Assembly (NCBI GenBank): GCA_009903935.1
Contig: WYEG01000032.1
Location: 1 to 52,078, forward strand
Direction: 5' to 3'
From: Caldimicrobium sp.
Lineage (GTDB): Bacteria > Desulfobacterota > Thermodesulfobacteria > Thermodesulfobacteriales > Thermodesulfobacteriaceae
Length of the DNA stretch: 52,078 nt
Shown here: positions 1 through 9,600 of the stretch, piece by piece
Layout: each line of letters starts with the position of its first letter
Numbering within the stretch: position 1 is the first letter of the stretch
Program-made: the position numbers and the translations under genes
The notes under the pieces: model-generated
The model's input: the letters and a program-made list of their open reading frames with translations, nothing else
What the model was told of the DNA's origin: nothing
The model's database searches: none

Positions 1-723
1 CTTGCCCTCGGAACTGTTGTAGTAGGCTTTATCATTCATACCCTTTATGTAGGAGCTCTATCCCTTGACCTTTGGCAAGGGACCCCTTTGACCTTTAATC
101 ATACCCTTATCTTCTTTTCTTGGACGCTTGTTTTAGCTTACCTTTCCATAGTCTTTGGGAAGATAAAAGCCTATAGCCTTGGAGCCTTTTTCCTTCCTTT
201 ACCCATAACCTTTTTCCTTTTGGGGATATTTCTTGAGCCCCGAGAATCGCCCTTCATACCCCTTCTTCGTTCCCTTTGGTTTCCCGTTCATGCGATATCT
301 TCTCTTCTTTCTCATTCTTTTCTTTTGCTTGGGTTTGTCTCATCCTTGATGTATATTCTACAAGATAGGGCTTTGAAGAGGAAAAGCTTTGGCTTTCTGT
401 TTAAGAGGCTTCCTCCGCTTGATTCCTTAGAAAGGATAAGCGAGAGGTGCCTCTACCAAGGCTTCTTTTTTTTATCCCTTGGAATTATAAGCGGTGCCAT
501 CTGGAGCGAGCTTAGCCTTGGAGATTACTGGAGGTGGTCTGCCAAGGAGGTGTTATCTTTAGTCCTCTGGCTAATCTACTCAGCCATGATCCACCAAAGG
601 GTGCTTATCGGCTGGAGGGGAAGGAAACTTGCCTACATGTTTGCCATATGTAGCTGCATATTCATTCTTTCCTTTCTTGTGATTAATCTTTATCAAAAGG
701 GGTTTCACACCTATGCCCGCTGA
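1..723 (+). CDS. HemX/CcsA-like cytochrome c assembly membrane protein, 5' partial
   Basis: The frame is open from base 1, so the N-terminus lies outside the window; the TTG at 88 is internal. The visible 240 residues hold several hydrophobic segments and, near the C-terminus, a WWD-like stretch (GDYWRWSAKEVLSLVLWL) followed by a histidine and a closing transmembrane helix, as in CcsA/HemX proteins that handle haem for c-type cytochrome maturation. The 3' end overlaps hemA by 11 bases, and HemX-type proteins are commonly encoded beside hemA, where they are thought to influence glutamyl-tRNA reductase levels. A second family member (ccsB) lies at 42454. Whether this copy works in haem delivery or HemA control cannot be told from sequence. 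Confidence 0.8.
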   Translation, partial: LALGTVVVGFIIHTLYVGALSLDLWQGTPLTFNHTLIFFSWTLVLAYLSIVFGKIKAYSLGAFFLPLPITFFLLGIFLEPRESPFIPLLRSLWFPVHAISSLLSHSFLLLGFVSSLMYILQDRALKRKSFGFLFKRLPPLDSLERISERCLYQGFFFLSLGIISGAIWSELSLGDYWRWSAKEVLSLVLWLIYSAMIHQRVLIGWRGRKLAYMFAICSCIFILSFLVINLYQKGFHTYAR

Positions 724-2062
724 TTATGCTATCCTTCTTATTGGACTAAACCATAAGACAGCTCCAGTTGAGATTAGAGAAAAGCTTTCCTTTGCCAAGG
801 CAAACCCGCACCCTCTTCAACTCCTGCGAGAAAGGCTAAAGGGTTTGTTCAAGGAAGCCTTCTTTCTTTCCACCTGCAACCGGGTTGAATTTTGCGTGGT
901 CGTCGAAGATCAGGCAAAGGACAAGTTTTTAGAAGAATTTAAGAAGTTTTTAGCAGATTCTGCAGGGATCAATCAAGAGGAGCTTACAAACTACCTTTAT
1001 GTGTATGAGGATGACCTTGCGGTAAAGCATCTTTTTGAGGTGGCTTGCGGGCTTGATTCCATGGTTCTTGGTGAGCCGCAGATCCTTGGGCAGATGAAGG
1101 ATGCTTATAAAAAAGCCCTTGAGTATAAGAGCACTGGACTTTTCCTGAACAAGCTTCTTCATCGGTGTTTCTTTACGGCAAAGAGGGTCCGGACGGAGAC
1201 CGGTCTTGGAAGCGGTGCTGTTTCAGTAAGCTACGCGGCGGTCATCCTTGCTAAAAAGATCCTTGGGAGCCTTTCTGATAAAACAGTGCTCCTTATTGGA
1301 GCAGGGGAGATGGCTGAGCTTGCCTGCACCCATCTCTTAACCCATGGGGCAAGCAAAATCCTTATTGCCAACCGCACCCTTGCTAAGGCGGTTGAGCTTG
1401 CCGAGAAGTTTAAAGGAAAAGCCTATCATCTTTCTGAGCTCAAAGAGGTTCTGACCCAAGCAGACATTGTGATCTCCTCAACGGGTGCTGAAGGGTTTGT
1501 CGTAACTAAAGACCTTGTGGCAAGCATCCTTCGGGCTCGAAAATACCGCCCCCTTTTTATCATTGACATTGCCGTCCCAAGGGATGTAGAGCCTGAGGTA
1601 AACTCCTTAGAGAATGTTTATCTCTACGACATTGACGACCTTCAAGCCGTGGTAGCTGAGAACCTCAAACATAGGCAAGCGCAAGCCCTGAGGGCTCAGG
1701 CTATCATTGAAGAAGAAGTGCTTAAGATGAAGCGTTGGCTTGCAGAGCTAAGCCTTCATCCAACCATAAACAGGCTCACTGAGAAGATAGAGGCTATCCG
1801 CAAAAAGGAGCTTGAAAAAACGCTTAAGCGTCTGCGAAACCTCTCACCAGATGAAGTAAAAGCCTTAGAGGTGCTTACTCAATCTTTAGTCCGGAAGATC
1901 CTCTACTATCCCATAAAATTTTTGAAGGAAGGCTATCACGAGGAGGGAAGGCTTGCTGTAAGCCTGATCCGGGAAATCTTCGAGCTTGATGAGCCTGCTT
2001 TAGAAGAGTTGGATTTTACTTTAGAAGAAGTTGAAGAGACAGCCGAGAAAAGGGTTCATTAG
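713..2062 (+). CDS. hemA: Glutamyl-tRNA reductase
   Basis: HemA reduces glutamyl-tRNA(Glu) to glutamate-1-semialdehyde with NADPH, the first step of C5 tetrapyrrole synthesis. The 449-residue product has the catalytic domain with STCNRVEF (nucleophile Cys55), the signature GLDSMVLGEPQILGQMK at 113-129, a Rossmann domain with GAGEM around 196-200, and a helical dimerisation tail. It is slightly longer than the usual ~420 residues, with an acidic C-terminal end. The ATG start overlaps the preceding HemX/CcsA-like gene by 11 bases, so the two are probably translationally coupled. The next gene, ssb, converges on it only 9 bases away; no hemC, hemB or hemL follows. Confidence 0.97.
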   Translation: MPADYAILLIGLNHKTAPVEIREKLSFAKANPHPLQLLRERLKGLFKEAFFLSTCNRVEFCVVVEDQAKDKFLEEFKKFLADSAGINQEELTNYLYVYEDDLAVKHLFEVACGLDSMVLGEPQILGQMKDAYKKALEYKSTGLFLNKLLHRCFFTAKRVRTETGLGSGAVSVSYAAVILAKKILGSLSDKTVLLIGAGEMAELACTHLLTHGASKILIANRTLAKAVELAEKFKGKAYHLSELKEVLTQADIVISSTGAEGFVVTKDLVASILRARKYRPLFIIDIAVPRDVEPEVNSLENVYLYDIDDLQAVVAENLKHRQAQALRAQAIIEEEVLKMKRWLAELSLHPTINRLTEKIEAIRKKELEKTLKRLRNLSPDEVKALEVLTQSLVRKILYYPIKFLKEGYHEEGRLAVSLIREIFELDEPALEELDFTLEEVEETAEKRVH

Positions 2063-2071
2063 CTAAGCTAA

Positions 2072-2518
2072 TTAAAAAGGAAGGTCGTCCTCTTCGAAGT
2101 TTGAAAAGTCCTCGGAAAGGTCAATGGGTTCTTCTTTGGCTGGTTTGCTCTTTCCTTCTCTGTTTTCGAATTCAGACGCTTTATTGGAATTTTCCCTTCT
2201 ATCAAGGATCTTTAGGTTTATGGCTACAACCTCGGTGATGTATCGTTCTCTTCCCTCTTTGTCTTCAAACTTTCTTGTTCTTAATCTCCCCTCAAGATAA
2301 ACTTGGGTGCCAACTTTTAAGTATTCTCCGCAGATTTCGGCAAGCCTTCCAAAGGCAACCACCCTATGCCATTCCGTGAGGGTTTCTTTGGTTCCTCCAC
2401 GGTTTATAACCTCATTCGTGGCAATGCGCATTGTGGCTACAGGCTTTCCTTCAAGGGTGTAGCGAATCTCAGGGTCTGCCCCAAGCCTACCAACGAGGAT
2501 GACCTTGTTTACACTCAT
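2072..2518 (-). CDS. ssb: Single-stranded DNA-binding protein
   Basis: This 148-residue protein starts MSVNKVILVGRLGADPE, the classic N-terminus of the bacterial SSB OB-fold, and carries conserved WHRVVAFGRLAE and YLEGRLRTRKFED segments. A short low-complexity linker leads to the acidic tip ending DDLPF, which in other bacteria recruits replication and repair partners. It binds single-stranded DNA, normally as a tetramer. The start codon has no Shine-Dalgarno sequence; a TTGACA promoter ends within about 7 bases of the ATG, so the transcript may be leaderless. It is transcribed divergently from the PAP2 phosphatase and converges on hemA. Confidence 0.97.
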   Translation of the reverse strand: MSVNKVILVGRLGADPEIRYTLEGKPVATMRIATNEVINRGGTKETLTEWHRVVAFGRLAEICGEYLKVGTQVYLEGRLRTRKFEDKEGRERYITEVVAINLKILDRRENSNKASEFENREGKSKPAKEEPIDLSEDFSNFEEDDLPF

Positions 2519-2524
2519 GATTTA

Positions 2525-2553
2525 AAGTTAAACCCGGTTGAGTTTGCTGTCAA
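2525..2553 (-). promoter_or_regulatory. Sigma-70 promoter for ssb, possibly leaderless
   Basis: On the minus strand TTGACA (2548-2553) is followed after a 17-base spacer by TAACTT (2525-2530). The predicted transcription start falls at or next to the ssb start codon at 2518, leaving no room for a ribosome binding site. Confidence 0.5.
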
Positions 2554-2568
2554 GTAAGCCTGAAAGAG

Positions 2569-2597
2569 CTGAAAAGATAGCCCCCATGAAGTATAAT
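2569..2597 (+). promoter_or_regulatory. Promoter for the PAP2-GT39 pair, short leader
   Basis: A perfect TATAAT lies at 2592-2597, with a weak -35 (CTGAAA, 2569-2574) 17 bases upstream. The predicted start is about 6 bases before the ATG at 2609, and no Shine-Dalgarno sequence is visible. Confidence 0.5.
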
Positions 2598-2608
2598 AAA
2601 GTTCTACA

Positions 2609-3193
2609 ATGGAAAGCTTTGACCAAGCGCTTTTTTACTTGATAAACCATGCTCGTTCTCCCTTCTTTGATGCCATTTTGCCATTTTTCACGAGCCCATA
2701 CGCCTTTTTACTCTTCCTTTTGGCCTTTTTTGTAGCCCTCTTCCCTTTAGCATTGAGAAAAAATATAAGGACTATAGCCATTGCTTTTTTCTTCTTTGTC
2801 TTGGGCTATGGCATTTCTGATTTTAGCTGTAGCCACATCCTAAAACCCATCTTTGGAAGGGAGCGTCCCTTCGCAAGCCTTGAAAGGGTTTACTACTATA
2901 CTCCTGAAGGAAAGTTTGTCTTTCTTGAAAAACCAATAAACAAGGAGACACGCTCCTTCCCCTCTTGCCATGCCACAAACGCTGGCTTTTTAATGGTTTA
3001 TACCTTTTTTCTGAGGAGGCAGACTTTATTTTTGACACTTCCGACAGCTATTCTTGTTGGTCTTTCAAGGGTATACTTAGGGCACCATTTCCCCTTTGAT
3101 GTCTTGGGGGGCTTCTTTTTTGGAAGTATTTTAGGAATTGTTTTGGGAATTATTTCAGGAAGGATTACGAAAAACTATGGGAGAAGGCTTTAA
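2609..3193 (+). CDS. PAP2-family membrane phosphatase
   Basis: This 194-residue membrane protein carries the three PAP2 phosphatase motifs: K79 to RP87 (KPIFGRERP), SFPSCH (116-121, catalytic histidine) and SR153 to H159/H160 plus D164 (SRVYLGHHFPFD). Five to six hydrophobic segments surround them. Family members remove phosphate from undecaprenyl diphosphate, phosphatidylglycerol phosphate or lipid A at the periplasmic face. The next gene is a GT39-type glycosyltransferase that should use a polyprenyl-phosphate sugar donor, and the two overlap by 17 bases. That favours a role in lipid-carrier recycling or lipid A/envelope modification. The exact substrate is not determined. Confidence 0.88.
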   Translation: MESFDQALFYLINHARSPFFDAILPFFTSPYAFLLFLLAFFVALFPLALRKNIRTIAIAFFFFVLGYGISDFSCSHILKPIFGRERPFASLERVYYYTPEGKFVFLEKPINKETRSFPSCHATNAGFLMVYTFFLRRQTLFLTLPTAILVGLSRVYLGHHFPFDVLGGFFFGSILGIVLGIISGRITKNYGRRL

Positions 3194-4667
3194 GAAAGGT
3201 TTTCTTGATTTTCTGGTAAGCAAGGAAGGTTTTTTCCTCTGGCTCTATAGCACATTTCTTGTCCTTTTTCTTGGGGAGTTAAACCTTCCTCTCTCTTATG
3301 ATGAGGCTTACTACTGGGACTGGAGTAGGGCTCTTGATTTTGGATACTACAGCAAGCCTCCCATGGTTGCTTGGATTATAAGACTGACAACGAGCCTATT
3401 CGGAGACACCGAGTTTGGGGTAAGGGTAGGGGCAGTCCTTCTGCGGGTCTTTAGCCTTCTTTTTGCCATGTATTTCTTTTACAGATACTTTGATAGGCTA
3501 AGAGTAAGGCTTATCCTTTTTACCCTCTGCTTTACCCCCATCTTTACTATTTATAGCTTTATCATGACCATCGACCCACCCCTCTTTTTCTTCTGGATAG
3601 CAAGCCTTTTTTTTGGAGCCTACTTTTTAGAAAAGAGAAATACCCTTTCAGCCCTCTACCTTGGGCTTTCAATCGGTCTTGGTCTTTTAACCAAGCAAAC
3701 CATGCTCGCCTTTTTGGCTCTTTTTCTTTTTTACCCTCTTCTCTTTGAGCGAGATTTGCTGAAAAGGAAGCAAACTTTAATCTGGGTTGGACTTCCTTTT
3801 ATTTTGATTTTGCCCAACCTCTTATGGAACTTAAAGCATGGATTAGTCATGATAAAGCATACCGAAGAATCCTTCTCAAGGCTTTTCCCTACTCCTGAGG
3901 AAGTAGCAGAATTCTTTTCCGGAGTATTTTTCCTTTACGGACCGGTTCTTCTCCCCCTATTCTTTTACTTTTCCTTTCGCTACGCTAAGGTTTTAGGAAG
4001 GTTATTCAAGACAAAGAAGCCTCCCATTCCTGATGATAAGCTTTTTCAGTTTAAGCTAATAAACCTTTTATTCATACTTTCCTTTTTACCCCTTTTGGTT
4101 TTACTCCCTTTGAGCATTATCCTTCAGATGAACGTAAACTGGGTTGCCCCTTTTTTTCTTTCCGCCTATTTTTTTACCATAGCCTTAGCCATATCAAGAC
4201 AACTTTATCTTAGGCTTGTCATTCTAAACCTTATCATCTGCTTCTTTTTCTCTTTAGCTATTCTTGCCCTACCCAAAAAGCCTGACCTGTTTGGTCCGGA
4301 GGTAGCAAGGTCTCTTTTTAAGTTTTATGGTGGGAGGGAGCTTGCCCAGGCTGTAGAGAAGTATTACCGGAAGGATATACCTATTTTAACCTCAGGGAGG
4401 GAGTCGGCAAGCTGGCTTGCCTTCTATCTCAAGGATAAGCCTAAGGTTTATGTAGTTAAGGGAGGGAGTGAGCCTGAAAATCAATATCACATTTGGAGGG
4501 ATGCGGAAACGCTAAGAGGGAAAGAGGTTCTTTTGGTAAAAAAATGGCCGGATAAACCGACTTATCTTGAGAGCTCCATCCATCTTGAAACGGTCCAATA
4601 TGAGTTTTATGGTAAGAAAAGGGTATACAGCATTTGGAGAGGAGTTTATGTAGGTGTTGGAAGATGA
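3177..4667 (+). CDS. GT39/ArnT-like membrane glycosyltransferase
   Basis: The product has about 496 residues from ATG 3177, which follows AGGAAGGA; an upstream in-frame TTG at 3138 is a less likely start. The first periplasmic loop contains LSYDEAYYWDWSRALDFGYYSKPP, with the acidic DEAYYW typical of the PMT_2/ArnT/GT39 superfamily. Ten or more hydrophobic helices and a soluble C-terminal domain (from about residue 380) follow. Such enzymes transfer a sugar from polyprenyl phosphate to lipid A, glycolipid or protein. It overlaps the PAP2 gene and ends in an ATGA overlap with radA, so all three are probably co-transcribed. Acceptor and sugar are unknown. Confidence 0.85.
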   Translation: MGEGFKKGFLDFLVSKEGFFLWLYSTFLVLFLGELNLPLSYDEAYYWDWSRALDFGYYSKPPMVAWIIRLTTSLFGDTEFGVRVGAVLLRVFSLLFAMYFFYRYFDRLRVRLILFTLCFTPIFTIYSFIMTIDPPLFFFWIASLFFGAYFLEKRNTLSALYLGLSIGLGLLTKQTMLAFLALFLFYPLLFERDLLKRKQTLIWVGLPFILILPNLLWNLKHGLVMIKHTEESFSRLFPTPEEVAEFFSGVFFLYGPVLLPLFFYFSFRYAKVLGRLFKTKKPPIPDDKLFQFKLINLLFILSFLPLLVLLPLSIILQMNVNWVAPFFLSAYFFTIALAISRQLYLRLVILNLIICFFFSLAILALPKKPDLFGPEVARSLFKFYGGRELAQAVEKYYRKDIPILTSGRESASWLAFYLKDKPKVYVVKGGSEPENQYHIWRDAETLRGKEVLLVKKWPDKPTYLESSIHLETVQYEFYGKKRVYSIWRGVYVGVGR

Positions 4668-6049
4668 GCTTCTACTGTCAGGAATGTGGATATAAGTCTT
4701 TGAAGTGGCTTGGGAGGTGCCCATCCTGCGGAAGCTTTGATAGCTTCGTAGAAGAGAAGGAGCCCTCCGCAAGCTCAAAAAAGGCTCGCCGGTCTTCTTC
4801 AGCAAAACCTAAGGTTTTCCCTTTAGCCGAGGTTGTAGGGCAAAAAAGGGAAAGGGTTTTAACCGGGATTTCTGAGCTTGACCATGTGCTGGGAGGGGGT
4901 ATTATGCCCTCATCCTTCATCCTCCTTGGCGGAGACCCTGGCATCGGAAAGTCTACCCTTCTTACCCAGATTGCTGGCCTGCTTACCGATAAAGGTTTTC
5001 GAGTTATCTATCTTTCTGCTGAAGAGTCTCCGGAGCAGGTGAGGCTCCGTGCAGAACGCCTGGGCGTAAACCTTAACTTTTACTTCTGTCAAGAAACAAA
5101 CTTGAGCCTACTTCCTGAGGTCATTAAAGAGATAAACCCTCAATACCTTTTTGTGGACTCCATTCAAACGGTTTATCTTGAAGAGCTTTCAAGCTCTCCG
5201 GGGAGCGTTTCTCAAGTGCGGGAGTGCGCAAACTTCCTTATGCGTCTTGCCAAAGAAAAGGGCATAACCGTATGGACTATAGGGCATATCACTAAAGAGG
5301 GGCTGATAGCTGGACCAAAGGTCCTTGAGCATTTGGTAGATGTGGTCTTGTATCTTGAGGGGGAAAAGGAAAGCGAATATCGGCTTCTTCGAGCGGTGAA
5401 AAACCGCTTCGGTTCGGTGAACGAGGTAGGAGTTTTCCTTATGACTGAAGAGGGACTAAAGCCCCATCAGGAGTATGAAGACATCTTCTTGCCAAGGGGA
5501 GGGGGAGCCGTCTTTTGCGCCCTTGAAGGAACAAGACCTCTTCTTGTTGAGGTGCAAGCCCTCTCCATCAAGACCTTTTTAGCCGTCCCAAGAAGACAAG
5601 CGGTAGGGATAGACCATGTCCGGCTTACGCTTCTTTGCGCAATCCTTGAGAAGACGCTCGGGCTTCCCCTAAGGGAGCAGGATGTATTCGTAAAGGTTGC
5701 AGGTGGGCTAACCCTTCGGGATCCGGCGTCTGACCTTGCAGTGGCGGTAGCCATCCTTTCCTCATACCTTGATAAGCCCTTGCCCGAGGGAACAGTCTAC
5801 CTTGGAGAAATCGGGCTTAAAGGGGAGGTAAAGCTGGTGTTAAACCTCACCCAGAGACTTAAAGAAGCAGAAAAAAAGGGCTTTACCCAAGCCTTCCTTG
5901 CCGATTACCGCGGGCTTGAGAGCAAAACCTCCCTAAATTTGGTAAAGATTAGACATCTCTATGACCTTATGGAGGTTCTTTTTGTAGGTGAGCCCCCTCG
6001 GCTTACGCCTCGGTGTGACAAAAGGGAGGCTCGGGGTGACAGGGATTAG
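4664..6049 (+). CDS. radA: DNA repair protein RadA
   Basis: RadA is a RecA-like, DnaB-type ATPase that drives branch migration during recombinational repair. From the ATG at 4664 (ATGA overlap with the preceding stop) the protein has 461 residues: a C4 zinc finger (Cys5, 8, 19, 22), Walker A GGDPGIGKST at about 89-98, the RadA-specific KNRFG motif, and a C-terminal Lon-like domain. An in-frame start at 4634 would add ten residues before the zinc finger and is less likely. The last ~20 residues (from GEPPRLTPRCDKREARG) are not RadA-like: they are the translation of a dispersed repeat that has replaced the original stop. Confidence 0.96.
   Translation: MSFYCQECGYKSLKWLGRCPSCGSFDSFVEEKEPSASSKKARRSSSAKPKVFPLAEVVGQKRERVLTGISELDHVLGGGIMPSSFILLGGDPGIGKSTLLTQIAGLLTDKGFRVIYLSAEESPEQVRLRAERLGVNLNFYFCQETNLSLLPEVIKEINPQYLFVDSIQTVYLEELSSSPGSVSQVRECANFLMRLAKEKGITVWTIGHITKEGLIAGPKVLEHLVDVVLYLEGEKESEYRLLRAVKNRFGSVNEVGVFLMTEEGLKPHQEYEDIFLPRGGGAVFCALEGTRPLLVEVQALSIKTFLAVPRRQAVGIDHVRLTLLCAILEKTLGLPLREQDVFVKVAGGLTLRDPASDLAVAVAILSSYLDKPLPEGTVYLGEIGLKGEVKLVLNLTQRLKEAEKKGFTQAFLADYRGLESKTSLNLVKIRHLYDLMEVLFVGEPPRLTPRCDKREARGDRD
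5988..6045. repeat. Dispersed repeat copy forming the 3' end of radA
   Basis: The segment carries CCCCTCGGCTTACGCCTCGG, then TGACAAAAGGGAGG and GCTCGGGGTGACAG, matching the family seen at 22706-22995, 27881-28022 and 40090-40200. It is read in frame as the RadA C-terminal tail. Confidence 0.7.
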
Positions 6050-6058
6050 GATTGTTTG

Positions 6059-6652
6059 ATGGTCGAGACTTTGGTTAACCTTTGGAACGATAGGGAATTT
6101 TTAAGGCAAATAGCAGAGGAAAATCCTTATTTAGGTGCTTTTATATACATTTTCTTTCAAGCCCTTCAGATAGTTGTTGCTCCTTTGCCTGGTGAGGCAG
6201 GGCTTGTTGCTGGGTTTATCTTTGGGGCAAAGCTTGGTTTTATCCTTCATCTTACAGGGACTGCTATTGGCTCAAGTCTTGCCTATTTGATTGCCCGGTT
6301 TTTTAGGAAACGATTTGAGAACTGCCTAAAAGATAGCACCATACTTCTTAAGGTCAAAAGATTGGTCGAGCGGGGAGGACTGTTTGGTCTTTTTTTAGCC
6401 TACCTTATACCTGGTTTCCCAAAGGATGTGCTGAACTATGTGCTTGGACTTTTAAAGGTCTCCTACCCAAGCTTTATTACCGCAAATGTTTTAGGCCGGG
6501 CTCCAACCTCTTTTCTCATGTCCCTTCAGGGAGACTTAATCTATGAAGGCAACCCTAAAAAGATACTCATTGCCCTTGGTTTTACTCTTTTAGTCTTCCT
6601 TATCTTTTTTTTCCTTAAGAAGCGTTTAGAGAGAGACCTTTTTCTACCTTGA
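6059..6652 (+). CDS. VTT/SNARE-associated (TVP38-like) membrane protein
   Basis: This 197-residue membrane protein belongs to the DedA/TVP38 (VTT domain) superfamily. It has a hydrophobic re-entrant segment PLPGEAGLVAGFIFGAKLGF, a G-rich central helix, and the conserved LIPGFPKDVLNYVLGLLKVS stretch, with a basic C-terminal tail after the last helix. ATG 6059 is preferred over the in-frame TTG three bases upstream. DedA-like proteins include lipid-carrier flippases; TVP38-type members are less well understood. It lies 9 bases behind radA and ends 37 bases before reverse gyrase. A separate DedA protein is encoded at 40465. Confidence 0.82.
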   Translation: MVETLVNLWNDREFLRQIAEENPYLGAFIYIFFQALQIVVAPLPGEAGLVAGFIFGAKLGFILHLTGTAIGSSLAYLIARFFRKRFENCLKDSTILLKVKRLVERGGLFGLFLAYLIPGFPKDVLNYVLGLLKVSYPSFITANVLGRAPTSFLMSLQGDLIYEGNPKKILIALGFTLLVFLIFFFLKKRLERDLFLP

Positions 6653-6655
6653 CCC

Positions 6656-6685
6656 TTGGCAAGATTTAATTTTCCTTTATGTTAT
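6656..6685 (+). promoter_or_regulatory. Candidate promoter for reverse gyrase, no ribosome binding site
   Basis: TTGGCA (6656-6661) and TGTTAT (6680-6685) are spaced 18 bases apart, and the start codon at 6690 follows only 4 bases later. There is no Shine-Dalgarno sequence before the ATG, so either a leaderless transcript or read-through from upstream is expected. Confidence 0.35.
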
Positions 6686-6689
6686 AGAC

Positions 6690-9600
6690 ATGCTTTTTTA
6701 CATAGCTCATGGATGCCCAAACTGCGGGGGTATAATTTCCGATGAACGGCTCTCTAAGGGTCTACCCTGCGAAAAATGCCTACCCGAGGATTTAACTTAT
6801 CGGGACCTTGAAAGCCTTCTCCTTCATCTTAAAAAGAATAAATCTTTAGAAAAGCTTAAGACCCTTCTTCATGTTGAGGAAAAAGTAAAGATTTTTCGAG
6901 AGCTCTTTCAGGAGATAATTCAAAGTAAACCCTCTTCTCTTCAGGTCAACTGGGCAAAGAGGCTATTTTTGGGGGAATCCTTTGCTATCCTTGCCCCAAC
7001 GGGCACAGGAAAAACCACCTTCGGGCTCCTTGCCTGCCTCCTAGCTCACGGAAAATCCATGATCATCGTCCCCACAAAGATGCTTGTCGCACAAGTAGAA
7101 CAAAGACTTCTTGCCATGCTTGATAGAACAACCTCAAACAGGATCAAGTCCAAACGAATCCTTTCTTACCAAGGACACAACAAGGAAAAGGGACTACTTT
7201 TTGAAGGGAAGTTTGAGGTCTTTATCTGCACGCTTAACTTTTTGCATAGGAATTTTGAGCTTCTTCAAAACCTTGATTTTTCTTTGCTCTTCATCGATGA
7301 TGTAGATTCTCTGCTAAAGAGCGGAAAGAATGTTGAGCAACTTTTTAAGCTTCTTGGTTTTACCGATGAGGAGATAGCCCTTGCCTTGAAACGAGATAAA
7401 GAAGAGGAGGATTTTGAAAGCTTACAGAAGATCCGAAAAAGGCACGAAAAGAAGCATAAACAGCTTATAGTTTCCTCAGCAACCCTAAGACCAAAGACTA
7501 ACCGGGTCTTGCTTTTTAGAAACCTCCTTGGTTTTGAGATAACAAGGTTTGTTTCAACCTTAAGAAAGGTGGAAGACACCTATATTTTGTGTGAGGTTCC
7601 TTCCGACAAAAAAGAGGCTTTATCACATCTACTTGATGAGGCAGCTCAACTTTGCTTAAGGCTTGGTCAGGGCGGGCTTGTTTTTGTTGAAGAATCCTTC
7701 GGGAGGGAGGGTGTTGAGTTTGCTGAAGCTTTTTTAAAAGAAAAGGGTATAAACTGCGCATCCTATCTTTCCTTGAAGGAAGAAGAACTGCTCTCGGCTC
7801 TTCGGGAAGGCAAGGTTGAGGTAGCGGTTGGGCTTTCCCATCTTTCTAATCCTCTTCTTCGGGGGATAGACCTTCCCTTTGCCTTAAAGTATGCTATTTT
7901 CGTTGGCGTTCCAAAGCATCTTCTCCCCTTAAGCAAAGAAAAGGACCGCCTTGTCCTTGAAGAGTCTCCCTCCCATCTTTACAACCTACTCCTTAACCTC
8001 ATGCCCCTTTTTGAGACGGAGGAGGAGAGGATAAAAGCGCTCTCTTACATCTCCTATCTCAAACGCTACCTTACCATGAAGCCCGAGCAGCTCCCTCAGT
8101 ATGAAGGCTTATATCAGAGGGTTTTACAGATTAAGGGCTTTCTTGAAGAAAGATTGAGCAATCCCGCTTTTATCTCTGCTTTGAACCAAAGGGAAGAGGT
8201 TTATCTCACCGTTGATGAAGAGGGGCGGCCCTCTTTGGTTGTGGGGAACGCTCAAGTTTACCTTCAGGGTTCAGGAAGGGTCTCACGACTTACAGCTAAG
8301 GGCTTACTCCCTGGATTATCTATAATTCTCGTTGACAGTCCCAAGGCTTTGCGAAGCCTTGAAAAGAGGCTCCGTTTTTATCTTGGGGAGGAGCCACGCC
8401 TTAAACAGATAACCAAGGAGGAAGCGGTTTCCCTTCTGAAAAAGGTTGAAGAGGAAAGGGCAAGCCTTGAGACAAGGGAGCTTGATTTTAAGAATTACCT
8501 TCTCATCGTAGAGTCTCCTCACAAGGCAAAGACTATCGCCAACTTTTTTGGGAAGCCGAGCGTCCGGCGTCTAAACACCATCTGGGTCTATGAAATTCCT
8601 CTTGAAAACACGCTTTTATCAGTCTGTGCATCCCTTGGGCATGTTTACAATCTTGTCAAAAGGACGGGCATCTTCGGAGTATTGCCGGAAAACGGTCACT
8701 TCTATCCCATATTTGACAGCATAAAACTGGACAAAGAAACAGGAGACCAGCTTGTAGACGATGAGATAGAGGACAAACAGGACATCTTTGATAAGTGGGA
8801 GATAATCGAGGACTTAAGGAGGCTTTCCTATTGCGTGGATGGCATCTTTGTGGCCTCTGACCCAGATGCTGAAGGAGAAAAGATAGCCTATGACCTCTTC
8901 GTTAGCCTTCGTCCCTTCCAGAGCTTGGTCAAGCGTTTAGAGTTTCACGAAGTAACTCCTAAAGCCTTGCGTTCTGCGCTATCCGCTCCTCAAGAGTTTA
9001 ACCTAAACCGGGTTAAGGCTCAACTTGCAAGAAGGGTTGCCGATAGATGGGTAGGCTTTACCCTTTCTCAGGAGCTTTGGAAGGCTTTCAATAAGCATAC
9101 CCTTTCTGCAGGAAGGGTTCAGACCCCTGTCCTTGGCTGGGTGATAAAAAGGGCAGAAGAGGCTAAACAGAACAAATACCGCCTTACCTTTACCATTGGG
9201 GAGACGAAGTTTTATCACGACTTTGAAGAGGAAGTTCTCGCTAAAAGGGTTTTTGAGGAGCTAAAAGATGGTTTAACCTTAAGGATAGAGGAGTTTTTTG
9301 AGGACGAAGTTTCACCCCCTCCCCCATACACAACGGATACTATTCTTGAAGATGCCTTTCAGTTTTTACGGTTCTCTACTTCTCATACTATGTCCCTTCT
9401 TCAGGAGCTCTTCGAGCTTGGATTGATAACCTATCACCGCACGGATTCTACAAGGATTTCTGAGGTAGGGCGTTTCCAGGTTGCCAAACCCTACATTACT
9501 CAAAATTTTGGTGAAGACTACTTCTATCCAAGAGAGTGGACTTCCCCTGGTGCCCACGAAGGCATTAGACCAACAAACCCTTGGGATGTTGCCGAGATAA

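Noticed and set aside
3138-3176. Upstream TTG start for the glycosyltransferase
   Set aside because: The ATG at 3177 is better placed after AGGAAGGA and gives the expected N-terminus.
5467-5754. Long antisense frame in radA
   Set aside because: Shadow of the strong RadA coding frame; no ribosome site or family match.
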